Source of the DNA: Selenomonadaceae bacterium
Lineage (GTDB): Bacteria; Bacillota; Negativicutes; Selenomonadales; Selenomonadaceae
Assembly (NCBI GenBank): GCA_017515635.1
Contig: JAFWFO010000017.1
Coordinates: forward strand, 85,040-149,039
DNA length: 64,000 nt
Direction: 5' to 3'
This document shows positions 35,288 to 44,607 of the stretch, one piece after another (within the stretch, counting starts at the first letter, position 1; every line of letters starts with the position of its first letter). The notes below the pieces were generated by a model. It saw only the letters and a list, made by a program, of their open reading frames with translations. It was not told the origin of the DNA and made no database searches. The translations under genes were made by a program, and so were the position numbers.

Positions 35288-36312
35288 GTGTTCCCCTTCG
35301 CTCTCAAATCTTGTCGATAAACGTTCGTCATCAAAAGCAAATAGGCAATCAGCGCACTGTGGTCGCCTTTACTCTTTGAAACTTCTTCCAAAGTAATCTT
35401 GTAAATTTCGTGTATGTCCAAAATTTTGAACGCCCCCGCCATGAAGTCAAGTTGTATTTTCGCAAAAAAATTCAGGACGCGCAGGCGCAAGTTGTCCGAA
35501 CGATTGAACAGGTCAAAACCGTTCATGAATTCGTCAAGGCAATCAATGCCTGTAATCAACGGGTTTAGCCAAAATTTTATTTCGCCTTGCGGCGGGCGTT
35601 TTCGTCCCATCATTGAATCATTGCTTGAGCGATAGACATAAACCGTGTCGGGCACGCGCAACCAACGCTTTGCATAACAAAAAAGTTTGAACGTCCAAAC
35701 GATGTCTTCGGAAATGCGCATTGCGGGAAATTTTATTTCGTTGTCGACAAGCAAATTGCGCCGTATAAATTTCAGCCACGGCGTGTGACCTATAGATAGC
35801 TTTAAAAATTTTTCCACGCGTTCGTCAATGTCATCCGTTTCGAGCGTCGGAGCGTTCACATCAAATCTCGGAGGAATCAGACTTATTTCGTGCGTAAAAT
35901 CTTCCGGTACAGGTTCTGCGCAACACTCAAAAGCTTTTTCCAAGCAGACGACGTCCGCTTGATAATTTTCGGCGTAATCGAAAAAAGTTTCCAGCGCGGT
36001 GTCGAGCAAAAAATCGTCCGCATCCATGAAATAAACGTATTTGCCCCGCGATAAATCAAGACCGACGTTTCGCGGCACGGCACCTGAGCCAGTGTTTTGT
36101 GGCAAGGAAATAATTTTCAACCGCCCGCCGAAACGTTCAAGATAACTTTCGGCAATAGCGTAACTTGAATCGGTCGAACAATCGTCGACAACTAGCAATT
36201 CAAAATCCGTGAAAGTCTGCGCCAAAATACTTTCTAGGCACACGGGCAAATATTTTTCCGCGTTATACATCGGGATAATCACGGAAATTGCGGGCGAAAA
36301 TTTTTCAATCAT
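35284..36312 (-). CDS. Family 2 glycosyltransferase, copy 2
   Basis: 342 residues, closely related to the genes on both sides. Same N-terminal block (SVIIPMYNAEKYLPVCLES) and VDDCSTDSS. The metal motif reads MDADD in KYVYFMDADDFL. ATG start with AAGGAATT upstream; overlaps the neighbours by four bases at both ends (ATGA). Cytoplasmic. Confidence 0.9.
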   Translation of the reverse strand: MIEKFSPAISVIIPMYNAEKYLPVCLESILAQTFTDFELLVVDDCSTDSSYAIAESYLERFGGRLKIISLPQNTGSGAVPRNVGLDLSRGKYVYFMDADDFLLDTALETFFDYAENYQADVVCLEKAFECCAEPVPEDFTHEISLIPPRFDVNAPTLETDDIDERVEKFLKLSIGHTPWLKFIRRNLLVDNEIKFPAMRISEDIVWTFKLFCYAKRWLRVPDTVYVYRSSNDSMMGRKRPPQGEIKFWLNPLITGIDCLDEFMNGFDLFNRSDNLRLRVLNFFAKIQLDFMAGAFKILDIHEIYKITLEEVSKSKGDHSALIAYLLLMTNVYRQDLRAKGNT

Positions 36313-37331
36313 AAATAATTCCTTTCTTGCAACGTTTGTTTGTAAATGTTTGCCATAACAATCAAACAGGCAATCAATGCGGGTTGAGAACTGCTCGCCT
36401 CCGAAAATTCGCGGACAAGTATTTCATAGACTTCAGCCGGATTCAAACATTTCAAAGCGTCATTTATATCTATGAACGAAAGATTCACGAAATACATCTG
36501 TATTCGCAAACGAGCATTTGGATTTTTCCTAAAAAATTCCAGGGTATTCATAAACTGTTCTAGGCGTTCTGAAACGGTAATCAACGGACTTATCCACAAT
36601 TTCAATGTTTGTTGCGGCGAACGGGCGCGGAATGATACAGAGAGATTGTTATTTCTGTAAACGTAAAGACGTGCGGGGATACGCAAAATTTTTTCTGCTA
36701 AACAAATAATTTTGAACGTCCAAATAACATCGTCGCCTACTTTCAGCGGCGGCAAAGTTATCGCATTGTCAATCAAGAAATTTCGACGGAAAAATTTTGA
36801 CCACGGGGAGCAAAAGAAATCTTGTTGCAGAAACTTTTCCACACGCACGACCAAGCTATCGCTTTCAAACAACGGCATATCGTCCGACAATTTCGGATGC
36901 CAATCGACGGGTTCGAGTGTTTTTGGAACGAGCTCTTCGTCGCAGGTAAAAAATTTTTCCATGAAGATAACGTCGGCTTGATAATCTTCCGCGAAATTGT
37001 AAAGCGTTTCGAGTGCATCATCAACGATGAAGTCGTCGTTGTCCACAAAATAAACGTATTTGCCCCGCGACATGTCAAGCCCTACATTACGTGGCACGGA
37101 ACCGCTGCCCGTGTTTTCTGGGAGCGAAATAATTTTCAGTCGCCCGCCGAAGCGTTCAAGATAATTTTCGGCAACGGCGTAACTTGAATCGGTTGAGCAG
37201 TCGTCGACAACGAGCAATTCAAAATCCGTGAACGTCTGCGCCAAAATACTTTCGAGACACACTGGCAAATATTTTTCCGCGTTGTACACGGGGACAATCA
37301 CCGACATTGCGGGCGAAAAATTTTCAGTCAT
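36309..37331 (-). CDS. Family 2 glycosyltransferase, copy 1
   Basis: 340 residues from the ATG at 37331 (GAGGAC seven bases upstream); the frame is open two codons further to a TTG. Same GT-A motifs: SVIVPVYNAEKYL, LVVDDCSTDSS, KYVYFVDNDDFI. First of the three paralogues, ten to fifteen bases after the DUF2225-like gene. The triplet probably arose by tandem duplication. Confidence 0.9.
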   Translation of the reverse strand: MTENFSPAMSVIVPVYNAEKYLPVCLESILAQTFTDFELLVVDDCSTDSSYAVAENYLERFGGRLKIISLPENTGSGSVPRNVGLDMSRGKYVYFVDNDDFIVDDALETLYNFAEDYQADVIFMEKFFTCDEELVPKTLEPVDWHPKLSDDMPLFESDSLVVRVEKFLQQDFFCSPWSKFFRRNFLIDNAITLPPLKVGDDVIWTFKIICLAEKILRIPARLYVYRNNNLSVSFRARSPQQTLKLWISPLITVSERLEQFMNTLEFFRKNPNARLRIQMYFVNLSFIDINDALKCLNPAEVYEILVREFSEASSSQPALIACLIVMANIYKQTLQERNYL

Positions 37332-37346
37332 GAACAAGTCCTCGGT

Positions 37347-38435
37347 TTAAACTTTATTTACGCGTTTGATGTCTTGCCACATGTCTCGTGCCTGCTCAAA
37401 AAGTTTCGGAGCCGAAGCACGCAAATTAGAGTTGTTCATTATCTTGCTGAGCCATGAGGTCGCTTTGTCGTAATCGCCAATCATGAAATGAATCGCCGCG
37501 CAAAGATAAGTTGCCGTTTCGAGTGTAATTCCGTTAATCGGCCAGCGTTCATTGTCCAAAGCAACGGCAAAATTTTCGGCGGCCTGTTCCATTAAGTCGC
37601 GCTCTTTGTCGGCAAGACCTTCGCAACGGCACAACCACGCCGCGTTCAAATTCAAAATCGCCTGTCTGCCTTTGGAATGGTCGGTCAGCTCCGAAAACAA
37701 AATTGCCAACTCGAAAAGTGCCAGCGCATCTTCCACCGTGCGCTCCTCGATAAAAGGCAACTTCATATCGTTTTGCTTCAAAAATTCTCGCAAACTTTCT
37801 TTAATCTTGTTCGGAATGGGCGTTGAAAATCTTTTCTCATCCGCCGCAAAACCGCAATGTTCGCAGGTAAAGACCGTGTAAAGATACGGGTCGAAGTCTT
37901 TGTAATGAACGCAGTAATCCAAATCGCGCTTCTCGACATTAAGGCGCATCTTCGGTTTGACTATACGGAAATTTTTTTCGCAAATCGGGCAATGCTTTTG
38001 GGTGATGACCGTGAACTTTTCCACAGAAGGGCGAGCCGCATCGGTGAGCTTGGCGGCAACTTCGGCGGCAAGTCTTTCCTCTTCAGCTTTATTCAGATGC
38101 CCGCGCAGGAATTTCAATTTGTCGGCAAGGGAGCCGGAACCTTTCGGCGATTCTTCTTTGGTCGGTTGTGTGGGTTGCGGCGGTTGAGTCGGCGACTGTT
38201 GCGGCTGTTTGGAAGCGTCGTCGCCGCGTTTAAAAGTGAACCGGAGTTTATCGGCAATGGACGAAAATTTTTGTTGCGCCGGTTGCACGGGTTGCGGCGT
38301 CGGTTGAATTTGCGGCGCGGAAACGATTTGCGGCTGTGCGGGAACGGCGGGTTTTCCGCCTTTCTTGACGATCTCGAAAATTTCTTTGCAGACTTCGGGA
38401 TCGCGCAAAAATTGCAGGAACTCTTCTTTGGTCAT
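37347..38435 (-). CDS. DUF2225-like zinc-ribbon protein with TPR-like C-terminus
   Basis: 362 residues from the ATG at 38435 (GGAGGAG). The N-terminus is a small helical domain, followed by a Pro/Gln-rich linker (about 35-110). The core has two cysteine pairs (CPICEKNF near residue 170 and CEHCGFAAD near 213), typical of DUF2225 proteins. The C-terminus is helical and TPR-like (ALALFELAILFSELTDHSKGRQAILNLNAAWLC). Cytoplasmic. It heads the glycosyltransferase triplet and is preceded by an attenuator-like hairpin. Function unknown in the family. Confidence 0.75.
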   Translation of the reverse strand: MTKEEFLQFLRDPEVCKEIFEIVKKGGKPAVPAQPQIVSAPQIQPTPQPVQPAQQKFSSIADKLRFTFKRGDDASKQPQQSPTQPPQPTQPTKEESPKGSGSLADKLKFLRGHLNKAEEERLAAEVAAKLTDAARPSVEKFTVITQKHCPICEKNFRIVKPKMRLNVEKRDLDYCVHYKDFDPYLYTVFTCEHCGFAADEKRFSTPIPNKIKESLREFLKQNDMKLPFIEERTVEDALALFELAILFSELTDHSKGRQAILNLNAAWLCRCEGLADKERDLMEQAAENFAVALDNERWPINGITLETATYLCAAIHFMIGDYDKATSWLSKIMNNSNLRASAPKLFEQARDMWQDIKRVNKV

Positions 38436-38448
38436 AAAATCTCCTCCA

Positions 38449-38503
38449 AAAAAAATCAGGATATTTCGACGGAAGAATTTCTTCACGCCGCCGAAATATC
38501 CTG
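38449..38503 (-). promoter_or_regulatory. Attenuator-like terminator hairpin in the leader of the DUF2225-like operon
   Basis: A perfect 12-base stem (CAGGATATTTCG / CGAAATATCCTG) at 38457-38503 is followed on the minus strand by eight T (38449-38456). Directly after comes the GGAGGAG ribosome-binding site of the gene at 38435. A terminator placed between promoter and start codon implies conditional read-through. Confidence 0.6.
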
Positions 38504-38556
38504 TTACGAAAAAATTATTTATTCACGAATTACTTGCCGCCGCCGTATTCGTTGAC

Positions 38557-38586
38557 AAAAAAAGCTCGTCGAAACTTTCGACAAGC
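38557..38586 (-). terminator. Terminator after the Ca2+ ATPase
   Basis: GCTTGTCGAAA and TTCGACGAGC arms on the minus strand with TTTTTTT after. It lies 36 bases 3' of the P-type ATPase stop codon. Confidence 0.8.
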
Positions 38587-38621
38587 CGATAGAGTATCTT
38601 TTTCAGCGCGACAGCTGATTT

Positions 38622-41294
38622 TTATTTCGAGTTGCCGACAATTAATTTTCGGACAATATCCACAGGGATTATCGTGAACGCCATAGCAAGCACGAAAATC
38701 CACTCGGAAGCCGTCAAACCGTAGCAACGGAGAATCGCGCCACCAAGGTAAGTCATTGCGATTTGCACGACAACAATCAAGCCCATGACTCTCAAAAAGC
38801 CGGTATTGCCGCCGATGTTGTCGAACAAATTGATTCTGTCGGTGCGGGCGTTGAACGCGTTAAACACCGCCATGAAAATGAAGAACGCGAAATATCCCGT
38901 CAAGACATAAACGCTGTCGCCGCCGAAAGTGAAGTTGACGCCTTCGGGATTCACGTCGCGGAAATGGTCGCGTGAAAAATCGGTGAGCAGGAAGACCAAA
39001 CTCATTGCGAAGCTCCACAGCGCGCCCGTGCTGATTGCCGAGAGCATATACGGGCTGATAATTTTTTCGTCGCGGCGTTTGGGTTCCTCTTCCATGTAAC
39101 GATCAAGCGCAGGTTCTCCGCCGAACGCCAGAGCCGCCAAAGTATCCATGACCAAGTTGACCCAGAGAATTTGAGTTATCGACAGCGGATTTTCCAGACC
39201 GAGCAACGGGCAGACGAACGAAATCAAAACTGCGCCGACGTTAATCGTGAGCTGGAAGATGATAAATTTGCGGATGCTGTTAAAAATTGTGCGACCGTAA
39301 AGAATTGCCTTGCCGATTGATTTGAAGTTGTCGTCGAGGATAACAATTTCGCTGGCCTCTTTGGCGACTTCGGTGCCGCCGCCCATTGCAAAACCGACGT
39401 CAGCTTTTTTGAGCGCGGGCGAATCGTTGACGCCGTCGCCCGTCATGCCGACGACCAAATTCAATTCTTGCGCCAATCTCACCAAACGGCTTTTATCTGT
39501 CGGTAACGCACGGGCAATGACGCGAATTTTCGGGAGAGCTTTTTTGACTTCGTCGTCGCTCATTGCGTTGAGTTCGGTGCTGGTGATGACAATCGCGTCG
39601 TCAATCTCAATTAAGCCGGCTTCCTTCGCAATAGCCTGCGCGGTTTCTTTTCTGTCGCCGGTTATCATGACAACCTGCACGCCCGCCGAGTGAACTTGTT
39701 CGATAGCTTTAATTGCGTCGGGGCGAACGTCGTCGCGAATGCCCGTGACGCCGACAAAAGTCAAGCCGCTGTCGGGAATATTTCCGTCGGTAACTTCTCC
39801 GTCGTAAGTGACGAGTGCGAGCGTGCGAATTGCGCGGTTGGCAAGTTCGTCAATCTTCGCGTTGATTTCGGCGGTCGAAGAAAGTTTTTGACGTTGCCCG
39901 TTGCTGTCGTAGTAATACGAACATTTGTCAAGCAGACGTTCGGGCGCACCTTTGATGAGCCACAAATTGTAATCGCCGCTGACTTTCGCCATTGAATATT
40001 TTTTCGCGCTGTCGAAAGGAACGGTGTCGCCGACAGTGACGTTGGGAGCCGTGTCCTTGCCGATTAAAAATCCCAACAACGCACGGTCTGTCATGTTGCC
40101 GCCGACAATTTTGTCGCCCGCAATGACTGCGCCGTTGTTGAAACGAATCGACAGCGAAACGAGCGATTGAAGTTTTGCGCCGAGTTTATCAAAAGTTTCG
40201 GTGAAATTCGCCGTGCCGTCAATAAACGTGACGACTTCAAGCAAACCTTTGGTTATCGTGCCGGTTTTATCGCTGAACAAAAGATTCAAACTGCCCGCCG
40301 TTTCGATACCGGAAATTTTTCGGACAAGGACGTTGTCTTTTAACATCTTGCCCATATTCTGCGCGGAGACAATCGCAATCATCAGCGGCAAACCTTCCGG
40401 CACCGCCATAACGATAATTATGACGGCAAGCATGACGGCTTCGACGAGGCTGTTGACAAGATTCATCCAGTCGGAACAATACGCCGCCATCAACGCGCCG
40501 TCGAAATTGTTTTGGATAACGATTCGTTCAAACATGAACGCCACGGCAATCGCGACGCCGCCGAAGTAACCGAATTTGGAAATTTGGTCGGCAAGGTCGC
40601 TGAGCTTCAATTTAAGCGGAGTGTCGCGGTCTTCGTCGATTTGCAATTCGCCCGCGATTTTTCCGTAAACTGTGTTGTCACCGAGCGTGACGACGCGCAT
40701 GACGGCAGAACCGCCCGCAACAACGGCGGCACGAAAAACTTTATGCGGGTTGAGGAAATCGGTACTTTCGGCAGCTTCCGCGTCGGCAGTTGCATTGGGC
40801 GCGGGAGTTTTATTTTCTTCCTTCGCTTCGCCGTTCAATATCGATTGGTCAACTTGAATTGAGCCGTCGATAATCACGCCGTCCGCAGGAATTTTGTCGC
40901 CCGTCTGCAACAAAACGCAATCGCCCATCGTGATATCGTTAATCGGAATTTCCGTGACAACGCCGTTGCGATAGACTTTGCACTTGATGAGCGACGCTTC
41001 GCCCTGAAGTTTTTGGAATGCGCTTTCGTTTTTGTACTCGGAAAAAGTCGACACCAAAGTTGCGAGCAAAACCGCCATCGCAATACCGACGGATTCATAC
41101 CATTCCGACTTGCCCATGAACGCGAAAAACACGTTCAGACACAAAGCGAAAATCAAAATTTTGATTATCGGGTCGTCAAAGTTACCCTTGAGCTTGTCCC
41201 AAAAACCTTCGCGAGCTTGTTCGGTGATTGAGTTGTCGCCGAATTTCGCTTTGGCTTCTTGGACTTGCGCATCAGTTAAACCTGTGATTTTCAA
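38622..41294 (-). CDS. P-type calcium-transporting ATPase (PMCA/SERCA-like)
   Basis: 890 residues, ten predicted membrane helices. Visible: actuator motif ILNGEAKEE in place of the usual TGES, the helix 4 ion site AVPEGLPLMIA, the phosphorylation motif SDKTGTIT (Asp near residue 345), nucleotide-domain KGAPERLL, and the hinge TGDGVNDSPALKKADVG. It pumps Ca2+ out of the cytoplasm in related bacteria. Lying directly downstream of two nucleosidase paralogues and two terD genes fits a calcium-linked Ter stress locus. The Asn-Gly-Glu-Ala variant occurs in some bacterial PMCA-type pumps as I recall, so it is not read as inactive. Confidence 0.93.
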   Translation of the reverse strand: MKITGLTDAQVQEAKAKFGDNSITEQAREGFWDKLKGNFDDPIIKILIFALCLNVFFAFMGKSEWYESVGIAMAVLLATLVSTFSEYKNESAFQKLQGEASLIKCKVYRNGVVTEIPINDITMGDCVLLQTGDKIPADGVIIDGSIQVDQSILNGEAKEENKTPAPNATADAEAAESTDFLNPHKVFRAAVVAGGSAVMRVVTLGDNTVYGKIAGELQIDEDRDTPLKLKLSDLADQISKFGYFGGVAIAVAFMFERIVIQNNFDGALMAAYCSDWMNLVNSLVEAVMLAVIIIVMAVPEGLPLMIAIVSAQNMGKMLKDNVLVRKISGIETAGSLNLLFSDKTGTITKGLLEVVTFIDGTANFTETFDKLGAKLQSLVSLSIRFNNGAVIAGDKIVGGNMTDRALLGFLIGKDTAPNVTVGDTVPFDSAKKYSMAKVSGDYNLWLIKGAPERLLDKCSYYYDSNGQRQKLSSTAEINAKIDELANRAIRTLALVTYDGEVTDGNIPDSGLTFVGVTGIRDDVRPDAIKAIEQVHSAGVQVVMITGDRKETAQAIAKEAGLIEIDDAIVITSTELNAMSDDEVKKALPKIRVIARALPTDKSRLVRLAQELNLVVGMTGDGVNDSPALKKADVGFAMGGGTEVAKEASEIVILDDNFKSIGKAILYGRTIFNSIRKFIIFQLTINVGAVLISFVCPLLGLENPLSITQILWVNLVMDTLAALAFGGEPALDRYMEEEPKRRDEKIISPYMLSAISTGALWSFAMSLVFLLTDFSRDHFRDVNPEGVNFTFGGDSVYVLTGYFAFFIFMAVFNAFNARTDRINLFDNIGGNTGFLRVMGLIVVVQIAMTYLGGAILRCYGLTASEWIFVLAMAFTIIPVDIVRKLIVGNSK

Positions 41295-41309
41295 TTTAAC
41301 ACCTCCGAA

Positions 41310-42245
41310 TTATTTTTTCAGCACGTCGCGAATATAAGCGTCGACGACGAGCAAAACGAACCTTTGAGATCTGTCGGCAACGTCGGGATTGTATCCCTCA
41401 TTATCATTGGAGTCGTTGTCCGAAATTACGCGAATGCCGATAAAGGGAATTTTCATGTTGTGACAAATCTGCGCGGCGGCGACGGTTTCCATTTCTTCAG
41501 CGGCCATGCCGTATTTTTCGTTAAGAAAGCTCACGTAATCAAGCCAACTCATCCACCAATCGGCAGAACCAATCGCCCCCGTCACGACGTTAAAATAACT
41601 GTTCGCGTCGGCAACTTTTTTTGAAACTTCGAGCAAATTTTTATCGGCAAGATATTCGCCTTGAGGTTTAAAAAAATTCGTGGTCTCGTCATAAACGTAA
41701 GTACCGCGCATTTCCTGAGCAGTGTAATCGACGCCCGCGCCTTTGGCTGAGTAAGCGGCTCTGAACGCGCTTGCCGGAAAGCTTTTTTCGCCGATTACAA
41801 TGTTGCCAACATGCGCTTCGGGAATGGTGCCGCCCGCCGTGCCTTGATTGATGACGGCAACGGGATTGAACATTTTTATCGCCAGAGCCGTGGAAGTTGC
41901 CGCGTTCGCCAAACCTTGTTCGGTGCGCACGACGACGACGGGATAATTTTTATACGTGCCCGCAATGAAAAGATATTTCGAATCGCGATAGGTCACGGGA
42001 TTTTTCAACGCCTTGACCAAAACATTCGTCTCGATATTCAATGCGCCTTCAATCAAAATCGGGCGCAGACGATTTTTGTATTTGCCTTTGGCTTGCGGCA
42101 ACGAGGAATAAAATTCTTCAATGGCAATGGAATATTTTAACGTCTTTGCTTTTATGGCCGAATAGTCGATTTCTTGAGTTTCGGCATACGCGGAAGTCGT
42201 CACCAAAAGCAACGCCGCAATTATCAGCGTAAAAAATTTTTTCAT
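41310..42245 (-). CDS. Secreted nucleoside phosphorylase/nucleosidase-like protein, copy 2
   Basis: 311 residues. Signal peptide MKKFFTLIIAALLLVTTSAYA. The mature protein has the PNP/MTA-SAH nucleosidase fold pattern: VVVVRTEQGLANAATSTALAI, VINQGTAGG, and EEMETVAAAQICHNMKIPFIGIRVISDND, where the Glu-Met-Glu and Asp are the usual ribose and base contacts. Most family members are cytoplasmic, so periplasmic location is notable. Related to the next gene by tandem duplication. Substrate unknown; a nucleoside-like Ter signal or scavenging is possible. Confidence 0.85.
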   Translation of the reverse strand: MKKFFTLIIAALLLVTTSAYAETQEIDYSAIKAKTLKYSIAIEEFYSSLPQAKGKYKNRLRPILIEGALNIETNVLVKALKNPVTYRDSKYLFIAGTYKNYPVVVVRTEQGLANAATSTALAIKMFNPVAVINQGTAGGTIPEAHVGNIVIGEKSFPASAFRAAYSAKGAGVDYTAQEMRGTYVYDETTNFFKPQGEYLADKNLLEVSKKVADANSYFNVVTGAIGSADWWMSWLDYVSFLNEKYGMAAEEMETVAAAQICHNMKIPFIGIRVISDNDSNDNEGYNPDVADRSQRFVLLVVDAYIRDVLKK

Positions 42246-42260
42246 GACTTAGCCTCCGAA

Positions 42261-43166
42261 TTATTTTTTCAAGATTTTGTGAATGTAATCCTCAACGACG
42301 AGCAAAACAAAATTCTGCGCGACTTTCGCCGAAGACACGTCAAAATTTTCGCCGGTGAGTGCACTGTTTGAAATGACGCGGATACCGATAAACGGAATTC
42401 CCGCCGTGTGGCAAATCTGCGCGGCTGCGTTGGTCTCCATTTCCTCGCAACTTGAGCCGTATTTTTCATGCAGGAAATTAATGTAGTCGACGCAATTCAA
42501 CCAAGTGTCCGACGTGCCGATTGTGCCCGAAATTACATTAAAATTTTCGTGCTTATTGGCAACGGCAAAGGCAATGTTAAAAAGCGTCGTGTCGGCATGA
42601 TATTCCGTGAACGGTTGAAAAATTTTCGTCGCTTCGTCGTAAGAGTAAGTGCCGCGCATTTCCTGTTGCGTAACGTCGATGCCCGCGCCTTCGTTCGAGT
42701 AATCGATTTTAACTGCGGAAAGTCCGATACTTTGTCCGCCGATGACAATGTCGCCGACTTTCAACGCGCTATCGTGCCCGCCCGCCGTACCTTGATTGAT
42801 GACGGCAACGGGATTAAATTTTTCAATCGCCAAAGCCGTGGACGCCGCCGCATTCGCCAAACCTATCTCCGTGCGCACGACGACGACGGGATAATTTTTG
42901 TACGTGCCGGCGACGAAAAGATAATTCAGCTCGCGATAAGCCACGGGATTTTTTAACGCCTTGACAAAAATATCCGTCTCGATATTCATTGCGCCTTCAA
43001 TCAAAATCGGGCGTTGACTACTTTTGTAATTGCCTTTGGCTTCGGGCAACGAGGAATAAAATTCTTCGATGCTTGCAGTCAATTCGGCTTCATCTTGCGC
43101 GAAAGTTTGCGGGGAAGTAGTTACCAAAAGCAGAGCCGCAATTATCAGCGCGAAAAATTTTTTCAT
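42261..43166 (-). CDS. Secreted nucleoside phosphorylase/nucleosidase-like protein, copy 1
   Basis: 301 residues, paralogue of 41310-42245 (same ALNPVAVINQGTAGG-type and CEEMETNAAAQICHTAGIPFIGIRVIS blocks). Signal peptide MKKFFALIIAALLLVTTSPQTFA. The last acidic residue contact differs (VISNSALTG instead of VISDNDSND), so base or leaving-group specificity may differ. Starts two to three bases after the terD gene at 43170, in the same transcript. Confidence 0.85.
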   Translation of the reverse strand: MKKFFALIIAALLLVTTSPQTFAQDEAELTASIEEFYSSLPEAKGNYKSSQRPILIEGAMNIETDIFVKALKNPVAYRELNYLFVAGTYKNYPVVVVRTEIGLANAAASTALAIEKFNPVAVINQGTAGGHDSALKVGDIVIGGQSIGLSAVKIDYSNEGAGIDVTQQEMRGTYSYDEATKIFQPFTEYHADTTLFNIAFAVANKHENFNVISGTIGTSDTWLNCVDYINFLHEKYGSSCEEMETNAAAQICHTAGIPFIGIRVISNSALTGENFDVSSAKVAQNFVLLVVEDYIHKILKK

Positions 43167-43169
43167 GAC

Positions 43170-43778
43170 TTATTTAAATCTTTCGCTGAGTTCGCCGAGT
43201 CCCGTGTCTTTCGTGCCGGAACCGACAGCGTTGAATTTCCATTCGTCTTTGTAACGATAGACTTCGCCGGCAATCATCGAGAGCATGTCGGTATAATCGT
43301 CGCTCAAATTGAAACGGCAAAGTTCCTCGCGGCTGTCGTTGTCGATAATCCGAATGTAGGCGTTTTTAATCATGCCGAAATGTTGCTTGCGATCGACGGC
43401 CTTGTAAATGTTGACGACGAAAATCAACTTGTCGTATTGCGGAGGCATTTTGTCCAAGTCAACGAAAATTTGTTCGTCGTCGCCTTCGCCTTCTCCCGTC
43501 AAGTTGTCGCCCATGTGTTTGACCGCGCCGCTTTTGTGTTCCAGATTGTTGAAGAAAACCAAATCGTTTTTGTCGACGAATTTGCCGCCCTGACAAATGA
43601 AAACGGAAGCGTCGCAGTCGATGTTGTCGGGCGTAGAGCCGAAAAGACTGCTGAAGAATCCGCCGCCGGATTTCTTTTCAGCCGCGTCCCAACCGAGACC
43701 AACCATGAGTTTGGAAAGTTTTTTGCCGTTGGATTTTTTGAGAGAAACTTTTTGACCTTTTTGCAAATTAACAGCCAC
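43170..43778 (-). CDS. TerD-family protein with inserted loop
   Basis: 202 residues from the GTG at 43778 (AAAGGAG upstream). TerD fold with DNIDCDASVFIC in place of DxDLDAAAF and a Lys/Gly/Phe-rich insertion (KKSGGGFFSSLFGS, about residues 32-45) absent from the others. The [12 protein letters not shown] site is intact. The altered first acidic motif may change calcium binding. It sits between terD at 43866 and the nucleosidase pair. Confidence 0.88.
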   Translation of the reverse strand: MAVNLQKGQKVSLKKSNGKKLSKLMVGLGWDAAEKKSGGGFFSSLFGSTPDNIDCDASVFICQGGKFVDKNDLVFFNNLEHKSGAVKHMGDNLTGEGEGDDEQIFVDLDKMPPQYDKLIFVVNIYKAVDRKQHFGMIKNAYIRIIDNDSREELCRFNLSDDYTDMLSMIAGEVYRYKDEWKFNAVGSGTKDTGLGELSERFK

Positions 43779-43799
43779 GATAATTCTCCTTTCGTTAGC

Positions 43800-43839
43800 A
43801 AAAACGGCTAGCAGTCGGAAAGTTACCAACCGCTAACCG
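43800..43839 (-). terminator. Hairpin between two terD genes
   Basis: CGGTTAGC and GCTAGCCG arms on the minus strand with a short T-run after. Partial termination here would give more transcript of the first terD than of the downstream ATPase genes. Confidence 0.5.
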
Positions 43840-43865
43840 CCAATTTTATTCGCGATTCGTTGATA

Positions 43866-44444
43866 TTACACGTTGACGCCGAAGTTTTTGCACAGCGCAG
43901 CGAGTCCGCCTTCAAAGCCGGAGCCGATAGCGTTGAATTTCCATTCGCCTTTGTTGCGATAAAGTTCGCCGATAACGACTGCGGTTTCAATCGAGAAATC
44001 TTCGCCGAGATCGTAGCGGATGAGTTCTTCGTTGGTTGCCTTGTTCACGACGCGGATAAAAGCATTTTCGACTTGACCGAAATTTTGTTTGCGTTCGTCC
44101 GCTTCGTAAATCGTGACGGTGAAGTCAATTTTCTCGACGTTTTCGGGAACCTTGCTCAGGTCAATAACAATTTCTTCGTCGTCGCCTTCGCCCGCGCCCG
44201 TCAGGTTGTCGCCGAGATGTTCGACGCTGCCGGAAGCATGTTTAAGGTTGCCGTAGAAAACGAAATCGCCGTCATCATTGGCTTTGCCTGCGCCGTTGAG
44301 CAAGAAAGCCGCCGCGTCCAGATCGAAATCGCTGCCGCCGTCGTATTTGTTGGTGTCCCAGCCGAGACCGATAAGAACTTCCTTCAAGCCGGGATTGGTT
44401 TTCGTGAGGTCAACTTTCTGACCTTTTTTCAAACTGACTGCCAT
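43866..44444 (-). CDS. terD: TerD-family calcium-binding stress protein
   Basis: 192 residues from the ATG at 44444 (GGGAGG upstream), nearly the same as the terD at 32321: [38 protein letters not shown] and [11 protein letters not shown]. The two copies bracket the whole 12-kb cluster. First gene of the operon running to the Ca2+ ATPase. Expression starts about 155 bases upstream, through a structured leader. Confidence 0.95.
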   Translation of the reverse strand: MAVSLKKGQKVDLTKTNPGLKEVLIGLGWDTNKYDGGSDFDLDAAAFLLNGAGKANDDGDFVFYGNLKHASGSVEHLGDNLTGAGEGDDEEIVIDLSKVPENVEKIDFTVTIYEADERKQNFGQVENAFIRVVNKATNEELIRYDLGEDFSIETAVVIGELYRNKGEWKFNAIGSGFEGGLAALCKNFGVNV

Positions 44445-44485
44445 GAAAAAAACCTCCCAAAAATTTTTGCGATTCTTTGTTGACA

Positions 44486-44590
44486 AACTCCCAACGACTA
44501 AAGCCGAGGGATTGTGCTATCATCAACACTTGCCCAAAAATTCGGGTCTTACGATGTCTCCTGCAAGGGTCGTTGCCCCAACCCTATTTT
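44486..44590. promoter_or_regulatory. Structured 5' leader of terD, or orphan IS200/IS605-type end
   Basis: Three stems follow each other: TCCC/GGGA with inner CG and CT pairs (44489-44511), CCC/GGG (44533-44546), and AGGG-GTTG/CAAC-CCT (44566-44585). On the minus strand it lies in the transcribed leader of terD. Read on the plus strand, the first stem with its ACTAAAG core resembles the right-end hairpins of IS200/IS605 elements, so it might be a leftover mobile-element end. No riboswitch class is recognised. Confidence 0.45.
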
Positions 44591-44607
44591 GTACATAAAC
44601 CGCGCCT

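Noticed and set aside
38530..38727. 65-residue open frame in the gap after the Ca2+ ATPase
   Set aside because: It overlaps the ATPase gene end, crosses a terminator and has no start signal.
38622..41294. Inactive ATPase because the TGES motif reads NGEA
   Set aside because: All other catalytic motifs are intact and LNGE variants occur in PMCA-type bacterial pumps as far as I recall.
44486..44590. Manganese (yybP-ykoY) riboswitch upstream of terD
   Set aside because: I could not find the conserved loop sequences of that class; only three generic stems are visible.
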